From: DATCBF01 sp964401995 | GTDB taxonomy: Bacteria > Actinomycetota > Thermoleophilia > Solirubrobacterales > 70-9 | Reading direction: 5' to 3' | Assembly (NCBI GenBank): GCA_964401995.1 | Contig: CAYOAP010000005.1 | Span: 62,001-126,000, forward strand | Length of the DNA: 64,000 bases | In this document: one piece after another, positions 35,627 through 46,017 of the stretch | Position numbering within the stretch: position 1 is the stretch's first letter | Layout of the letters: each line of letters starts with the position of its first letter | Notes under the pieces: model-generated | What the model was told of the DNA's origin: nothing | Database searches by the model: none | What the model saw: the letters and a program-made list of their open reading frames with translations, nothing else | Made by a program: the position numbers and the translations under genes

Positions 35627-36171
35627 CTGAAGGGTCCTTCTTCGCGGTTGAAGTCGCGCTCCAGCATTCCGCGCAGGTCCCGCATCGCCCGCGTCACCCG
35701 CGTCCGCGTTCCCGAGGCGGTGATCCCGAGCCGCTCGGCGATCTCGTCGTAGGAGAGGCCCTCGATCACGCGCAAGCGGACCGCGTCGCGTTGGTCGGCC
35801 GGCAGCCGGTCCAGGCTTCGGTTCACCGCTTCGCGCAAGCGTTCGGAGCCGGCCAGCTCCTCGATCCGTTCGATCTCGTGGTCGCTGAGGGCTCGTCGCT
35901 CGCGGCCGAGGCGCTGCGCTCCTTGGCGCGCAGTCTGGTCGCGCCGTTCCCAGTCGCGCAGGACGCTCTGGGCGATCCGCCAGAGCCAGCCCGAGAGCTC
36001 GCTCTCGGTGCTGCCGCGGAACTGCAGGCGCCGCTCCAGCGCCTTGGTGAAGGTGTCCGCCATCAGATCGGTGGCGAGCTCTGGGTCCTGGACGCGACGC
36101 TGGAAGTGGGTGAGCAACGCCTTCGCGTGACGTTGGTAGAGGCGGGTGAGCGCCTCATACCCGACCGTCAT
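35623..36171 (-). CDS. ECF-type RNA polymerase sigma factor, 182 aa
   Basis: I chose the ATG at 36171 (MTVGYEALTRLYQRHA), since the upstream 14 residues are not conserved. Region 2 has AKALLTHFQRRVQDPELATDLMADTFTKALE in pieces and LSGWLWRIAQSVLRDWERR. Region 4 has LDRLPADQRDAVRLRVIEGL and SYDEIAERLGITASGTRTRV, with a recognisable helix-turn-helix. It directs RNA polymerase to alternative promoters. The overlapping downstream membrane protein is its likely regulator, and FtsH lies 46 nt upstream on the same strand. Confidence 0.9.
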   Translation of the reverse strand: MTVGYEALTRLYQRHAKALLTHFQRRVQDPELATDLMADTFTKALERRLQFRGSTESELSGWLWRIAQSVLRDWERRDQTARQGAQRLGRERRALSDHEIERIEELAGSERLREAVNRSLDRLPADQRDAVRLRVIEGLSYDEIAERLGITASGTRTRVTRAMRDLRGMLERDFNREEGPFR

Positions 36172-36217
36172 CGGGCAGGATGTAGGCGGGAGGAGCGCCG
36201 CCCCGCCCAGCATTGCC

Positions 36218-38203
<1,986 letters not shown>

Positions 38204-38301
38204 AGGCGGGCGCCTCCTCAGGCTGGGCGGGTCAAAGGCAAGTGGAGAACGATTTCTGTTTTCGAGCCCGGCCGTGTAAACAGACTGATAACGCTCGGTG
38301 T

Positions 38302-39309
38302 TTAGCGGCTCTCGACCAGCTGAGAGAGGCGCTCAAGCCGGGCGGCCTGGTCGGACCAGCCGCGCAGCAACGCCGTCAGCTGCCGTCCCTGGGCAACCAA
38401 CGGGTCGCGGCCTTCGCGGCGCAAGGCCCGGTGCCAGCTTGTGTCGCGAGAAAGCGTCCCGATCCAGCTGCTCGATGCGGCGAGGCTTTCCGGCGCCGCG
38501 CTTGGCGCCGACACCAGCGCAACCCAATCGCGAGGGGTTGGGCCGGCGTCGTGGGGCCAGGGAATCGTCCGCAGCTGGCCGCTGCGCGCCTCGCCCCGGA
38601 CGGCGCCACGGCTGGCCATCACCATGTTCGCCTCCCCGATCTCCGCCCCCTGGACGGCGTCTGCGGCAGAGGGGAAGACGCTGAAGCGAGTGTGTCCGCT
38701 GACCCCGACGTGGGCGACCAGGGCTGCGAGCTGCACCCGCGACCAGGTGTCGTCGGCGATTGCGACCAGCCTGTCCCAGGGCGTCGTTCGCATCGCCGCC
38801 AGCAGCGAAGGCCCGCTGTCGACTGTTGAGCCGGCCGGGACACCGAGCGCCAGCGGGCTGGATGCAAGCGCGCCGACCGGCTCGGCTCTGGCCAGCAGCG
38901 CCTGGGCGACGGCCGCCTGCTCGGAGGCGCCAGGGACGAGGCGGTCGGCGCGGTCATGGGCAAGGTCGGCGAGGGTCGCGCCGGTGACGACGAGCAGGTT
39001 GGCGCCGTCTGAACCCGACCGCCGCGCGAGGAAGTCGGCGACCGCCTGGGAGGTGCCGCCGTCGAGGCTCTTGACGACCGTCGTGTGCCCGGCCAGCTCC
39101 AGGCTCGCGGCGGCCTGCTGGGCGACGGTCCCGGCGTCGCCTCCGGCCTCGGCGCCGACCACCCAGAGCGTCAACTGGGCAGGCCGCACAGCGGCGGATC
39201 CGCTCGAAGCCACAAACGGGGAGCGGACGAAGTCGGCGACCACGTAGCCGCAGAGCAGGACGAGCAGCGCCAGCCACAAAGTCCGTCCAAGCGTCGACTC
39301 CCGCCGCAT
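38302..39309 (-). CDS. Membrane-anchored periplasmic protein of unknown function, 335 aa
   Basis: One N-terminal hydrophobic segment (LWLALLVLLCGYVVADFV) could be an uncleaved anchor or a signal peptide. The rest is an alternating alpha/beta domain (LTLWVVGAEAGGD, NLLVVTGATLADLAH, LLAAMRTTPWDRLVAIADD) reminiscent of periplasmic binding proteins, but no specific family is recognised. It is on the same strand as FtsH, which starts 98 nt downstream. Diverges from the PHO-box-preceded phosphate-binding gene. Confidence 0.7.
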   Translation of the reverse strand: MRRESTLGRTLWLALLVLLCGYVVADFVRSPFVASSGSAAVRPAQLTLWVVGAEAGGDAGTVAQQAAASLELAGHTTVVKSLDGGTSQAVADFLARRSGSDGANLLVVTGATLADLAHDRADRLVPGASEQAAVAQALLARAEPVGALASSPLALGVPAGSTVDSGPSLLAAMRTTPWDRLVAIADDTWSRVQLAALVAHVGVSGHTRFSVFPSAADAVQGAEIGEANMVMASRGAVRGEARSGQLRTIPWPHDAGPTPRDWVALVSAPSAAPESLAASSSWIGTLSRDTSWHRALRREGRDPLVAQGRQLTALLRGWSDQAARLERLSQLVESR

Positions 39310-39399
39310 TGCTCAAGATTAAGCAGGCATCGACTTTTCCAGGTAGCCCAGTCGTGAACGGCCGCTTACAGACTCAAGAAAGAGCCTTTGTTGCAATGT

Positions 39400-39428
39400 G
39401 TTTACTCAGAGTTTCCTTTATGTTCACA
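39400..39428 (+). promoter_or_regulatory. PHO-box-like triple repeat upstream of pstS-like gene
   Basis: Three units at 11-nt spacing: GTTTACT (39400), GTTTCCT (39411) and GTTCACA (39422), the first two separated by CAGA and the last two by TTAT. This matches the 11-nt direct-repeat PhoP operator of actinobacteria (consensus GTTCACC). It lies 81 nt upstream of the PstS-like start. Confidence 0.75.
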
Positions 39429-39509
39429 TTCTGACCCTATGGAGCGATGAGGATGACCAACCGTGTCCCGCGGATGGGCCGCGGGGAAATCAAATCCATA
39501 GGAGGAACC

Positions 39510-40730
39510 ATGTTTGGTTTCAAGGAGAAGTCGGGCAGGACGGGCCTTCGCGCCGCGGTCCTGGCCGGTGCCACAGTTGGCGCGATCGCGCTTGGCGGCC
39601 TCGGCGCGAGCAGCGCTAGCGCCTGCAGCACCGCAGTCCATGGCGAGGGTTCTTCGCTGCAGAAAACAGCGCAGATCAGCGTCTGGAATCCAAAATTCGG
39701 AGAAACGGCGGAAGGCTGCGCGGTCACCTACACCTCGAGCGGCAGCGGCGCCGGGCTGAAAGCGTGGGGGGCCAACGGAGGGACGTTCAACAATGCAACC
39801 GACCAGTTCATTGGCACCGACGACGCTCCGTTCGGCCCAGCGGGCACAGCGGGCACGCAGCTCAACGAAATGACGGGCGCGATCGGCTCCAATGTGGCGG
39901 TGGTCCCGGTCACCCAGACCGCGATCGCGATCATGGCTCATCCGCCGACGGGCTGCACCGTGCTCTTCATCACACCTGCAGAGCTCGAGAAGATACTCAG
40001 CGGTGAAATCACCTCCTGGGATCAGCTGGCAAATATCGTCGAAATACCAAAAGGTGCATGTAAAGCCCCGATCACTCGCGTTGTCCGCAAAGACGGATCC
40101 GGCACGAGCTACCAGCTCAAGCACTTCCTCGACACGGTCCGGACGGCGGGCAGCGGCGGCGCATTGCCCTGCATCGGCGGTTCGTGGGCAGGATTGCAGC
40201 CGAACAGTGGCACGCCAAACCCGAACACGACCTGGCCTGAAGGCTGTGGGTTGAGCAGTGTTGAAAAGGTCGAAGGAGGCGGCGGACTGGCGACTTTCGT
40301 CAACGCGAACGAAGGGACGATCGGCTACGCGGCCCTGCCCGACGCAGAGGCGAAAGCGTCAACGTGGGTGGAGGAAGTCGACAACGGCGTTGAACCGGTC
40401 TCCCCGGCTGCCGGCGGTAATGCCAACTGCGCCGGAGCGTCGTATGGCGAATTGCCGGTAGGCGCCGAAAATGCCGACTGGTCGCAGGTCTACGGGTCAA
40501 ATCCCGAAGTGGGGGGCACGACCTACCCGATCTGCACGCTCACGTGGGATGTCGCGGCGGTGAACTCCACCGCGGTATTTAGCGCAGGGACCGCAGCATC
40601 GGTCAAGGGGTACCTCACCTATGTGATCGCCGAAGCCGGTGGTCAGGCGGATGTCAGCGGCAATTTCTACGCCGCGCTGCCAGGGGAAGTCGCAGAAGCA
40701 GCTGAAGCAGCTGTGGCGACGATTCACTAG
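39510..40730 (+). CDS. pstS: PstS-like phosphate ABC transporter substrate-binding protein, 406 aa
   Basis: The ATG at 39510 has a clear ribosome site (GGAGGA) and starts a signal peptide (AAVLAGATVGAIALGGLGAS, cleavage near ASA). PstS motifs are present: GEGSSLQ, YTSSGSGAGLKAWG, GTDDAP, ILSGEITSWDQLANI and RVVRKDGSGTSYQLKHFLD, the last holding the phosphate-binding Gly-Ser-Gly-Thr loop. It captures extracellular phosphate. The membrane and ATPase subunits (PstCAB) are not in the window, so the gene is separated from its transporter. A PHO box upstream implies induction by phosphate limitation. Confidence 0.9.
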   Translation: MFGFKEKSGRTGLRAAVLAGATVGAIALGGLGASSASACSTAVHGEGSSLQKTAQISVWNPKFGETAEGCAVTYTSSGSGAGLKAWGANGGTFNNATDQFIGTDDAPFGPAGTAGTQLNEMTGAIGSNVAVVPVTQTAIAIMAHPPTGCTVLFITPAELEKILSGEITSWDQLANIVEIPKGACKAPITRVVRKDGSGTSYQLKHFLDTVRTAGSGGALPCIGGSWAGLQPNSGTPNPNTTWPEGCGLSSVEKVEGGGGLATFVNANEGTIGYAALPDAEAKASTWVEEVDNGVEPVSPAAGGNANCAGASYGELPVGAENADWSQVYGSNPEVGGTTYPICTLTWDVAAVNSTAVFSAGTAASVKGYLTYVIAEAGGQADVSGNFYAALPGEVAEAAEAAVATIH

Positions 40731-40786
40731 CGGTTGAGAAGTCGGCTTTGAGTAGAGCCGGCAATAGCTAGGCCTTCGGGCCGGCG

Positions 40787-40827
40787 CGAGGGGCGGTCGG
40801 GCGATTTGCAGCCCGGGCCGCCCCTCG
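40787..40827 (+). terminator. Strong hairpin after the pstS-like gene
   Basis: CGAGGGGCGG plus CGGGC pairs with GCCCG plus CCGCCCCTCG around an 8-nt loop. The stem is long and GC-rich with one small internal loop. It ends 16 nt before the next PHO box and separates the two transcription units. Confidence 0.65.
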
Positions 40828-40842
40828 GTGCGTTTAAAGGGT

Positions 40843-40871
40843 GGTCACAAAGAGTTCTCTTTATGTTCACA
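40843..40871 (+). promoter_or_regulatory. PHO-box-like triple repeat upstream of IPT-repeat protein
   Basis: Units GGTCACA (40843), GTTCTCT (40854) and GTTCACA (40865) at exact 11-nt spacing; the last two share the TTAT spacer and the GTTCACATC end found in the other two boxes. It lies 65 nt before the ATG at 40937. Confidence 0.7.
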
Positions 40872-40936
40872 TCCTTGCGAGACAAAGTCGCCAGCATCAC
40901 CGCCATCCACGGCCGCTGCGACAAGCAAGGAGACGC

Positions 40937-43868
40937 ATGAGTTTCGGGAAGTCGTTTGGAAGACTGATTGCTATGCCTCGCGCGATGGCGATCGTGCTGG
41001 CAATGGCTGTGACCGCGACGACCATCGCCATCGCGGCTGCATCTGGCGCCGGCGCCGACGCCTTCGGGCAGCTCTCCTCCTGGGGCAAATACCCCGAACC
41101 GGTTCCAACCGCGGCCGAATTCTCGGCCTTCAACCGGCCCTATCGGCCGACCGCCTTCGGCGTCGATCCGGTTGACGACAGCGTCTATCTGCTCGATTCC
41201 AACGGTGAACAGAGCGTCTACCGCCTGCAGAAGTTCTCCGCGACGGGAACGTTGCTGGCTGCGACGACTATTCCCCGGCCCCAGGAAAGCGGCACCAATC
41301 GTCCGAACCTCAACGGCATCGCTGTCGATCACGCGTCGGGCCGCATCTACCTCCTGCAGAGCCTGAAGGGCTATGACGCTGCACACGCGACCCTGGAAGC
41401 AGCTCAGAAGATCGTCGTCTACTCGACCGACGACAGGACCGACAAAGACGGCAACCCGATCACAGAAGGCGTCGGTGTCCTTCATGCCCCGGCCGATCTG
41501 CCCTCGGGGACGCTGGCGCTTCCCCTGCCCTCAGAAGTCGAATCCTCCCTTGACACTCCGGCGGCTCTGGCGCTCGACCCAACCACGCACGATCTGCTCA
41601 TCCTCGCCAAGAAGGCAAGCCCCGAACGTGTGGTCGTCGCCCGCTTTCATGCGGACGGCACGCCGGTCACACCACGCTTTGAAGACACAGAAGGCAAGGT
41701 GAGCCTCGCCACGCCCTCCGAGTCCGGGCTGATCGTCTCCCCGGTCAATGGGAGCGTCTACTTCTCGGTCAGCTCCACCAATCAGAAACTCGGCAACGGC
41801 CTGAATGGGGGCGGGATTTTCAAACTGCCTACGCCGCTGACGCCCAACGGGGTTGAAAAACTCACCAGCATTGTCGGCACCAAAAGCGCCGGCGCCGGTG
41901 GGACCGCAGCGGTGGTGGGGAACCCCGGGCCGCAGCTTGCCATTTCGCCAGACGGCGGCACCCTTTACTTCACCGAGACGCTCAAGGCTGGCACCAATAC
42001 GGTTGTGGGCAACTACCTCGTGCGGGGCGTCTCGGCATCGGATGGAGCGACCGAGGTGGTCTACGGCGGTGTTCTCGGCACGGCCGAAACAGACGGCAGC
42101 TGTCAGATCACCTTCTTTAACTCACCCCTTGTCGCCGACAACACCGGAGCACTGTTCGCGCTCGATCGTGGCAACTCGCTCGCCACGAAACCAAACTTCG
42201 GCGACCATGTGCTGAAGTTTGGCGCTGGCGGCGAAGGTTGCCCGGCGCCGAGCGCGTCGTTCAAAGTTGGAGGCTCCTCCGAAGTCTCGGTGATCGTGCA
42301 GAAAGGGAGCGCGGTTGGCCTCGATGCCTCTGGATCCGATTTGCGCTCCGCCACGTTTTCGCCGACGGAATTGAAATGGACGGCGAGCGGCCCGGAACCG
42401 TTGAGCAAATCGGTAACCGGGACACCGGCTGAAACGACCTTGAGCCACCGCTTCCTCAAAGCCGGTTCCTACGTGGTCGATTTGAGGATGAAAGTGACGC
42501 CCACCACCCAGGGCTACGGTGAAATATTCGCGGCGCCGACGAAAACGGTGGTAGTCAAAGGCGCCACGCCCACCGCCGTGTTCTCGCCCTCGACATCCAC
42601 TCCGGCGGCGGGAGCTGCGGTGAGCTTCGATGCAGGCGCTTCCGAAGATCCGACCGGCGGAGAATGTCTCGAAGCGACAGGCTGCAGCTCAAGCAAAGGC
42701 TCCGACAAGCTGAACGGCTCTGGAGTGCCAAATGGCCTCAAAACCTATCGCTGGGATTTCGGAGACGGGACGGTTGAAAGCACCTCCAGCCCAACGATCG
42801 AACATGCCTTTGCCAACGCCACCGGCTCTGCGATCGATCGGGCCGTGTCTTTGACCGTCACCAGTAACGACGAAGTCGTCAGCTCCCCGGTCAGCCACAT
42901 CGTCTCCGTGCAGGCGGAAGGCCCTGGCGCCCCGGCCGTGACCGGCGTCAGCCCGTCCCACGGCCCCGCCGCCGGCGGGACCTCGGTCACGGTCACCGGC
43001 GCCAACTTGTCCGGCGCCACCGAAGTCAAGTTCGGCGCCAGCGCCGCCACCGCCGTCAGCGTCGTCAACGCGACCACCCTGACCGCCACCAGCCCCGCCG
43101 GGGCCGCCGGCTCGACCGTCGACGTCACCGCCACCACCCCCGGCGGCACCTCGGCCGCGAGCGGCGCCGACCACTACGCCTACGACGTCCCCGCCCCGGC
43201 CGTCACCGGCGTCAGCCCGTCCCACGGCCCCGCCGCCGGCGGGACCTCGGTCACGGTCANNNNNNNNNNNNNNNNNNNNNNNNNNNNNNNNNNNNNNNNN
43301 NNNNNNNNNNNNNNNNNNNNNNNNNNNNNNNNNNNNNNNNNNNNNNNNNNNNNNNNNNNCCGGCGGCACCTCGGCCGCGAGCGGCGCCGACCACTACGCC
43401 TACGACGTCCCCGCGCACACTCTCGCTGTCGTCAAAGCCGGAACGGGCTCAGGCGCGATTACCTGCAATGGCGGTGCTTGCGCTCCCAGTTACAGCGCGG
43501 GCACCGCCCTGACCTTGGTCGCGTCGGCGAGTTCCGGCTCGACCTTCACAGGCTGGTCCGGCGGCGGCTGCTCCGGCGCCGGCGCTTGCGCGGTGACCTT
43601 GAATGCCGACACCACCCTGACGGCTACCTTCAATTCCAATCCGCCTCCGGCAACCTGCGCCACCGATCCGGCGCTCTGCCCCCCGCCTCATGAAGAAAGC
43701 AAGCCCACCAAGCCCCCCGTCAAGTGCAAGAAGGGCTTTAAGAAGCTGGTGGCTCACGGCAAGGCCAAGTGCGTAAAAGTGAAGAAACACGGCAAGAAAG
43801 CGCACGAGAGCCGTAGCTACGGTCGCCTCTTTCTGATGTCGACAAGCTGGAACTGGCGGGTGCCTTAA
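40937..43868 (+). CDS. Large surface protein: NHL-like propeller, PKD, IPT repeats, InlB-like repeat (broken by assembly gap)
   Basis: Start ATG 40937 with ribosome site AAGGAGA and a signal peptide (MAIVLAMAVTATTIAIAAAS). Residues ~35-450 form an NHL/SMP-30-like propeller (PTAFGVDPVDDSVYLLDSNG). A PKD domain (YRWDFGDGTVEST) follows, then tandem 88-residue IPT/TIG repeats (AVTGVSPSHGPAAGGTSVTV). The gap at 43260-43359 interrupts the second repeat. After the gap the true frame is shifted: GGTSAASGADHYAYDV, an InlB-B-like repeat (FTGWSGGGCSGAGACAVTLN), and a basic tail (KCKKGFKKLVAHGKAKCVK). The known parts are 774 residues before and 168 after the gap. Probably PhoP-controlled and exported. 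Confidence 0.8.
42941..43440 (+). repeat. Near-identical 264-nt tandem IPT/TIG repeats
   Basis: The unit beginning ACCGGCGTCAGCCCGTCCCA at 42941 recurs at 43205 with almost no changes, giving an 88-codon period. The second copy runs into the Ns, and the end of a further copy appears after the gap (43360 onward). The near-identity explains the assembly failure. Confidence 0.85.
43260..43359. other. Assembly gap (100 Ns)
   Basis: Exactly 100 Ns, a conventional placeholder. Aligning the flanks to the intact repeat predicts a missing length of 144 nt plus any multiple of 264 nt, which would restore the reading frame; 100 nt would not. Confidence 0.95.
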
Positions 43869-43892
43869 AGCGTTTGCGCAGATTGCCACGGC

Positions 43893-43921
43893 TTCGGTTG
43901 AGAGTTTTCATTATGTTCACA
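43893..43921 (+). promoter_or_regulatory. PHO-box-like repeat upstream of the four-gene secreted operon
   Basis: GTTTTCA (43904) and GTTCACA (43915) with the TTAT spacer match the other two boxes; the first unit at 43893 (TTCGGTT) is weak. It ends 32 nt before the GTG start at 43954. Confidence 0.6.
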
Positions 43922-43953
43922 TCTCGGCGACCTGCAAAGGGAAACATCGCCAG

Positions 43954-46017
43954 GTGTCCGAAGGCGGCAAACTCGGAGTAGCGCGTCGGCGCCGCCATAT
44001 TCGCCCTGTCCGCCTGATCGCGACGGTGGCGGCGATTGTTGGCTCCTGCGCATATGGGGTTCCCACCGCGCAGGCGATCGTCGGCTCCCCGGTGACCGTC
44101 GACGGGCCCTCCTCCGACATCCTCGATTTCGGCGGCGTGGCGATAGCTCCCGACGGGACCGGTGGCCTTGTCTACGTCAAATCCGTCGCGGGTGTTCCGC
44201 ATGTGTTTGCCTGCCGCTACAGCGAAGGCCATTGGAGCCCGCCGATCCGAGTCGACGCCGACCAGCCCTTCGATGCGAGCTCGCCTCGCATCGCGGCCGG
44301 GGAACATGGCCGGCTTCTCGTCGTCTGGGTGACTCAGGTGGCAACGGTCCACTCGCAGATCCAGCGCGGGCTGTTTTCGGCTTCACTGGGCCCGGGCGCC
44401 GCATCGTTTGGCCCCGCGCTGCTCGTCGACCCAAATGTGGGCGACGGGACCGGCATCGCTCCCTCCCTCGCCGGGACTGAACCCGGCCGGGCGATCGTCG
44501 CCTACCGGGTGGTCACCGAGGACTTTGCCAACCCGTTGGGGACCACCGCTGTACAGCTTCGCTCCGGCGACGTCATGGCCGATATAAGGCTGGCCCGGCT
44601 CAGCGCCGATCGCTGGTCGCGAATCGGGGCGATCAATCGCAACCCCGCTGCTTCGATGCGCCCGCCGGGGCCGGCCAACGGCCCCGAGGTCGGCATTGGC
44701 GCCGACGGCAACGCCGTCGTCGCCTGGCAGGAGCCGGATCAGGGCGGGACGGCGCGGATCTGGATGCGGCGGGTGTTCGGCACGGTCTTGGGCTCGGTCT
44801 TGGAGGCGAGCCCGACCAGCTGGGGTGGAAAGCCGGTCACGGACGACTCCGATGCCTTTTCTCTCGACGTCACCGATCTCGGCCAGGCACGGGTGGCGAT
44901 GCGGGTTGGGGGCGGCCCCGGCACGGCGTTGGGCGGCCCGAGGATTTTCCTCAACACCCTGCCGCCTGGCTTCTCGCTGACGGCAGGCGCCCTCGCCGGC
45001 GCGGTGATCGCCGACGGCTCGGGCGCTGTGCCCCTGCCGGGGGCCCTCGGCACCCCCAGCATCGCCGCCAACGACCACGGCGCCGACCAGGGGTCGGCCC
45101 GCCTCGCCTTTAGCTCTGGCGGCGCGATCCGGCAGGCGGGGGTCGACGACAGCGGCAAGGTCATCGCCTTAGCGGGGCCGTCCGGGCCAGGAGCGGCCGC
45201 CGGCGCCCCCGCCTTGGCGGCGGTCAGCCCTGAAGGCGGCGGTATCGCGGCCTGGCCCTCCTCTGACGCCCAGGGCCGACCCGTGGTCGCCGTGCGCCAG
45301 GACTTTGCCTCCGGCTTCGCGCAGACGGGGCTGATTTCGGGCGCCCAGTCGGGCCCGGTCTCAGAGCTGTCGGTCGGCCGCGCCGACAGCGGCGACGCGT
45401 TGTTCGCTTTTCGCCAGGGCGAAGCCGGCCACTTCGAGGTCGTCGCCGAGAGGGTCAGCACGCCCCCGGCCGAATTCTCCATCCACCGCCCTTCAGGTTG
45501 GGTGCGCCCTCCGCGGGCGAAGCTTCGCTGGGACGTTGCGCCGAGCGCGACCGGCGGGCTTACCTACGCTCTTGTGCTTGACGGTCGAGTGGCGAAGAGC
45601 GGACTGGTGCGCCGCCGCTTCACCCCCGCGCCTGGCCTGCTCGGCGACGGCATCCGCCGCGTCCAGATCCTGGCGACGGACGCGCTCGGCGAGCAGACCC
45701 TCAGCCGCTCGGCGAAGCTGCGGATCGACGCGCGGCCTCCGAGCGCGATTCTCGCGCCGGCCGAGCGGCGGGGCAGCGGGCGCTCCGGCGCCGCTCGTCG
45801 CGGGGTGCGTTCGCGCCTGGTCGTGGTGCGGCTGCGCGATCCCGAGTCGGGCGTGCGCGCGGCCAGTTGCTCGTTCGGGGACGGGACTCCGCCGGTCCGG
45901 GGCCGAGCCGTCTGTCGGCATATCTATGCGCGGGCCGGGCGCTATGCGATCGTCGTCCGCGCCGGCGACAAGGTCGGCAACCACACCGTGCGGCGGCTGG
46001 CGGTCAGGGTCCGATGA
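43954..46017 (+). CDS. Secreted propeller/PKD-like protein, 687 aa
   Basis: GTG start, long basic N-terminus (RRRRHIRPVRLIATVAAIVG) forming a signal peptide that ends near QAIVGS. The body has repeats with alternating G-D-A-W-type strands (GADGNAVVAWQEP, AAGEHGRLLVVWVTQ, ARLAFSSGGAIRQAGVDDSG), suggesting a beta-propeller. The C-terminal ~180 residues hold an Ig/PKD-like pair (SCSFGDGTPPVRGRAVCRHIY). No catalytic residues are identified. First gene of an operon with 4-nt overlaps throughout, preceded by a PHO box. Confidence 0.8.
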   Translation: MSEGGKLGVARRRRHIRPVRLIATVAAIVGSCAYGVPTAQAIVGSPVTVDGPSSDILDFGGVAIAPDGTGGLVYVKSVAGVPHVFACRYSEGHWSPPIRVDADQPFDASSPRIAAGEHGRLLVVWVTQVATVHSQIQRGLFSASLGPGAASFGPALLVDPNVGDGTGIAPSLAGTEPGRAIVAYRVVTEDFANPLGTTAVQLRSGDVMADIRLARLSADRWSRIGAINRNPAASMRPPGPANGPEVGIGADGNAVVAWQEPDQGGTARIWMRRVFGTVLGSVLEASPTSWGGKPVTDDSDAFSLDVTDLGQARVAMRVGGGPGTALGGPRIFLNTLPPGFSLTAGALAGAVIADGSGAVPLPGALGTPSIAANDHGADQGSARLAFSSGGAIRQAGVDDSGKVIALAGPSGPGAAAGAPALAAVSPEGGGIAAWPSSDAQGRPVVAVRQDFASGFAQTGLISGAQSGPVSELSVGRADSGDALFAFRQGEAGHFEVVAERVSTPPAEFSIHRPSGWVRPPRAKLRWDVAPSATGGLTYALVLDGRVAKSGLVRRRFTPAPGLLGDGIRRVQILATDALGEQTLSRSAKLRIDARPPSAILAPAERRGSGRSGAARRGVRSRLVVVRLRDPESGVRAASCSFGDGTPPVRGRAVCRHIYARAGRYAIVVRAGDKVGNHTVRRLAVRVR

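Noticed and set aside
43362..43693. An open frame continuing from before the gap into an Arg-rich C-terminus.
   Set aside because: It is created by the arbitrary 100-N length; the frame that continues the IPT repeat and ends in an InlB-like domain is the real one.
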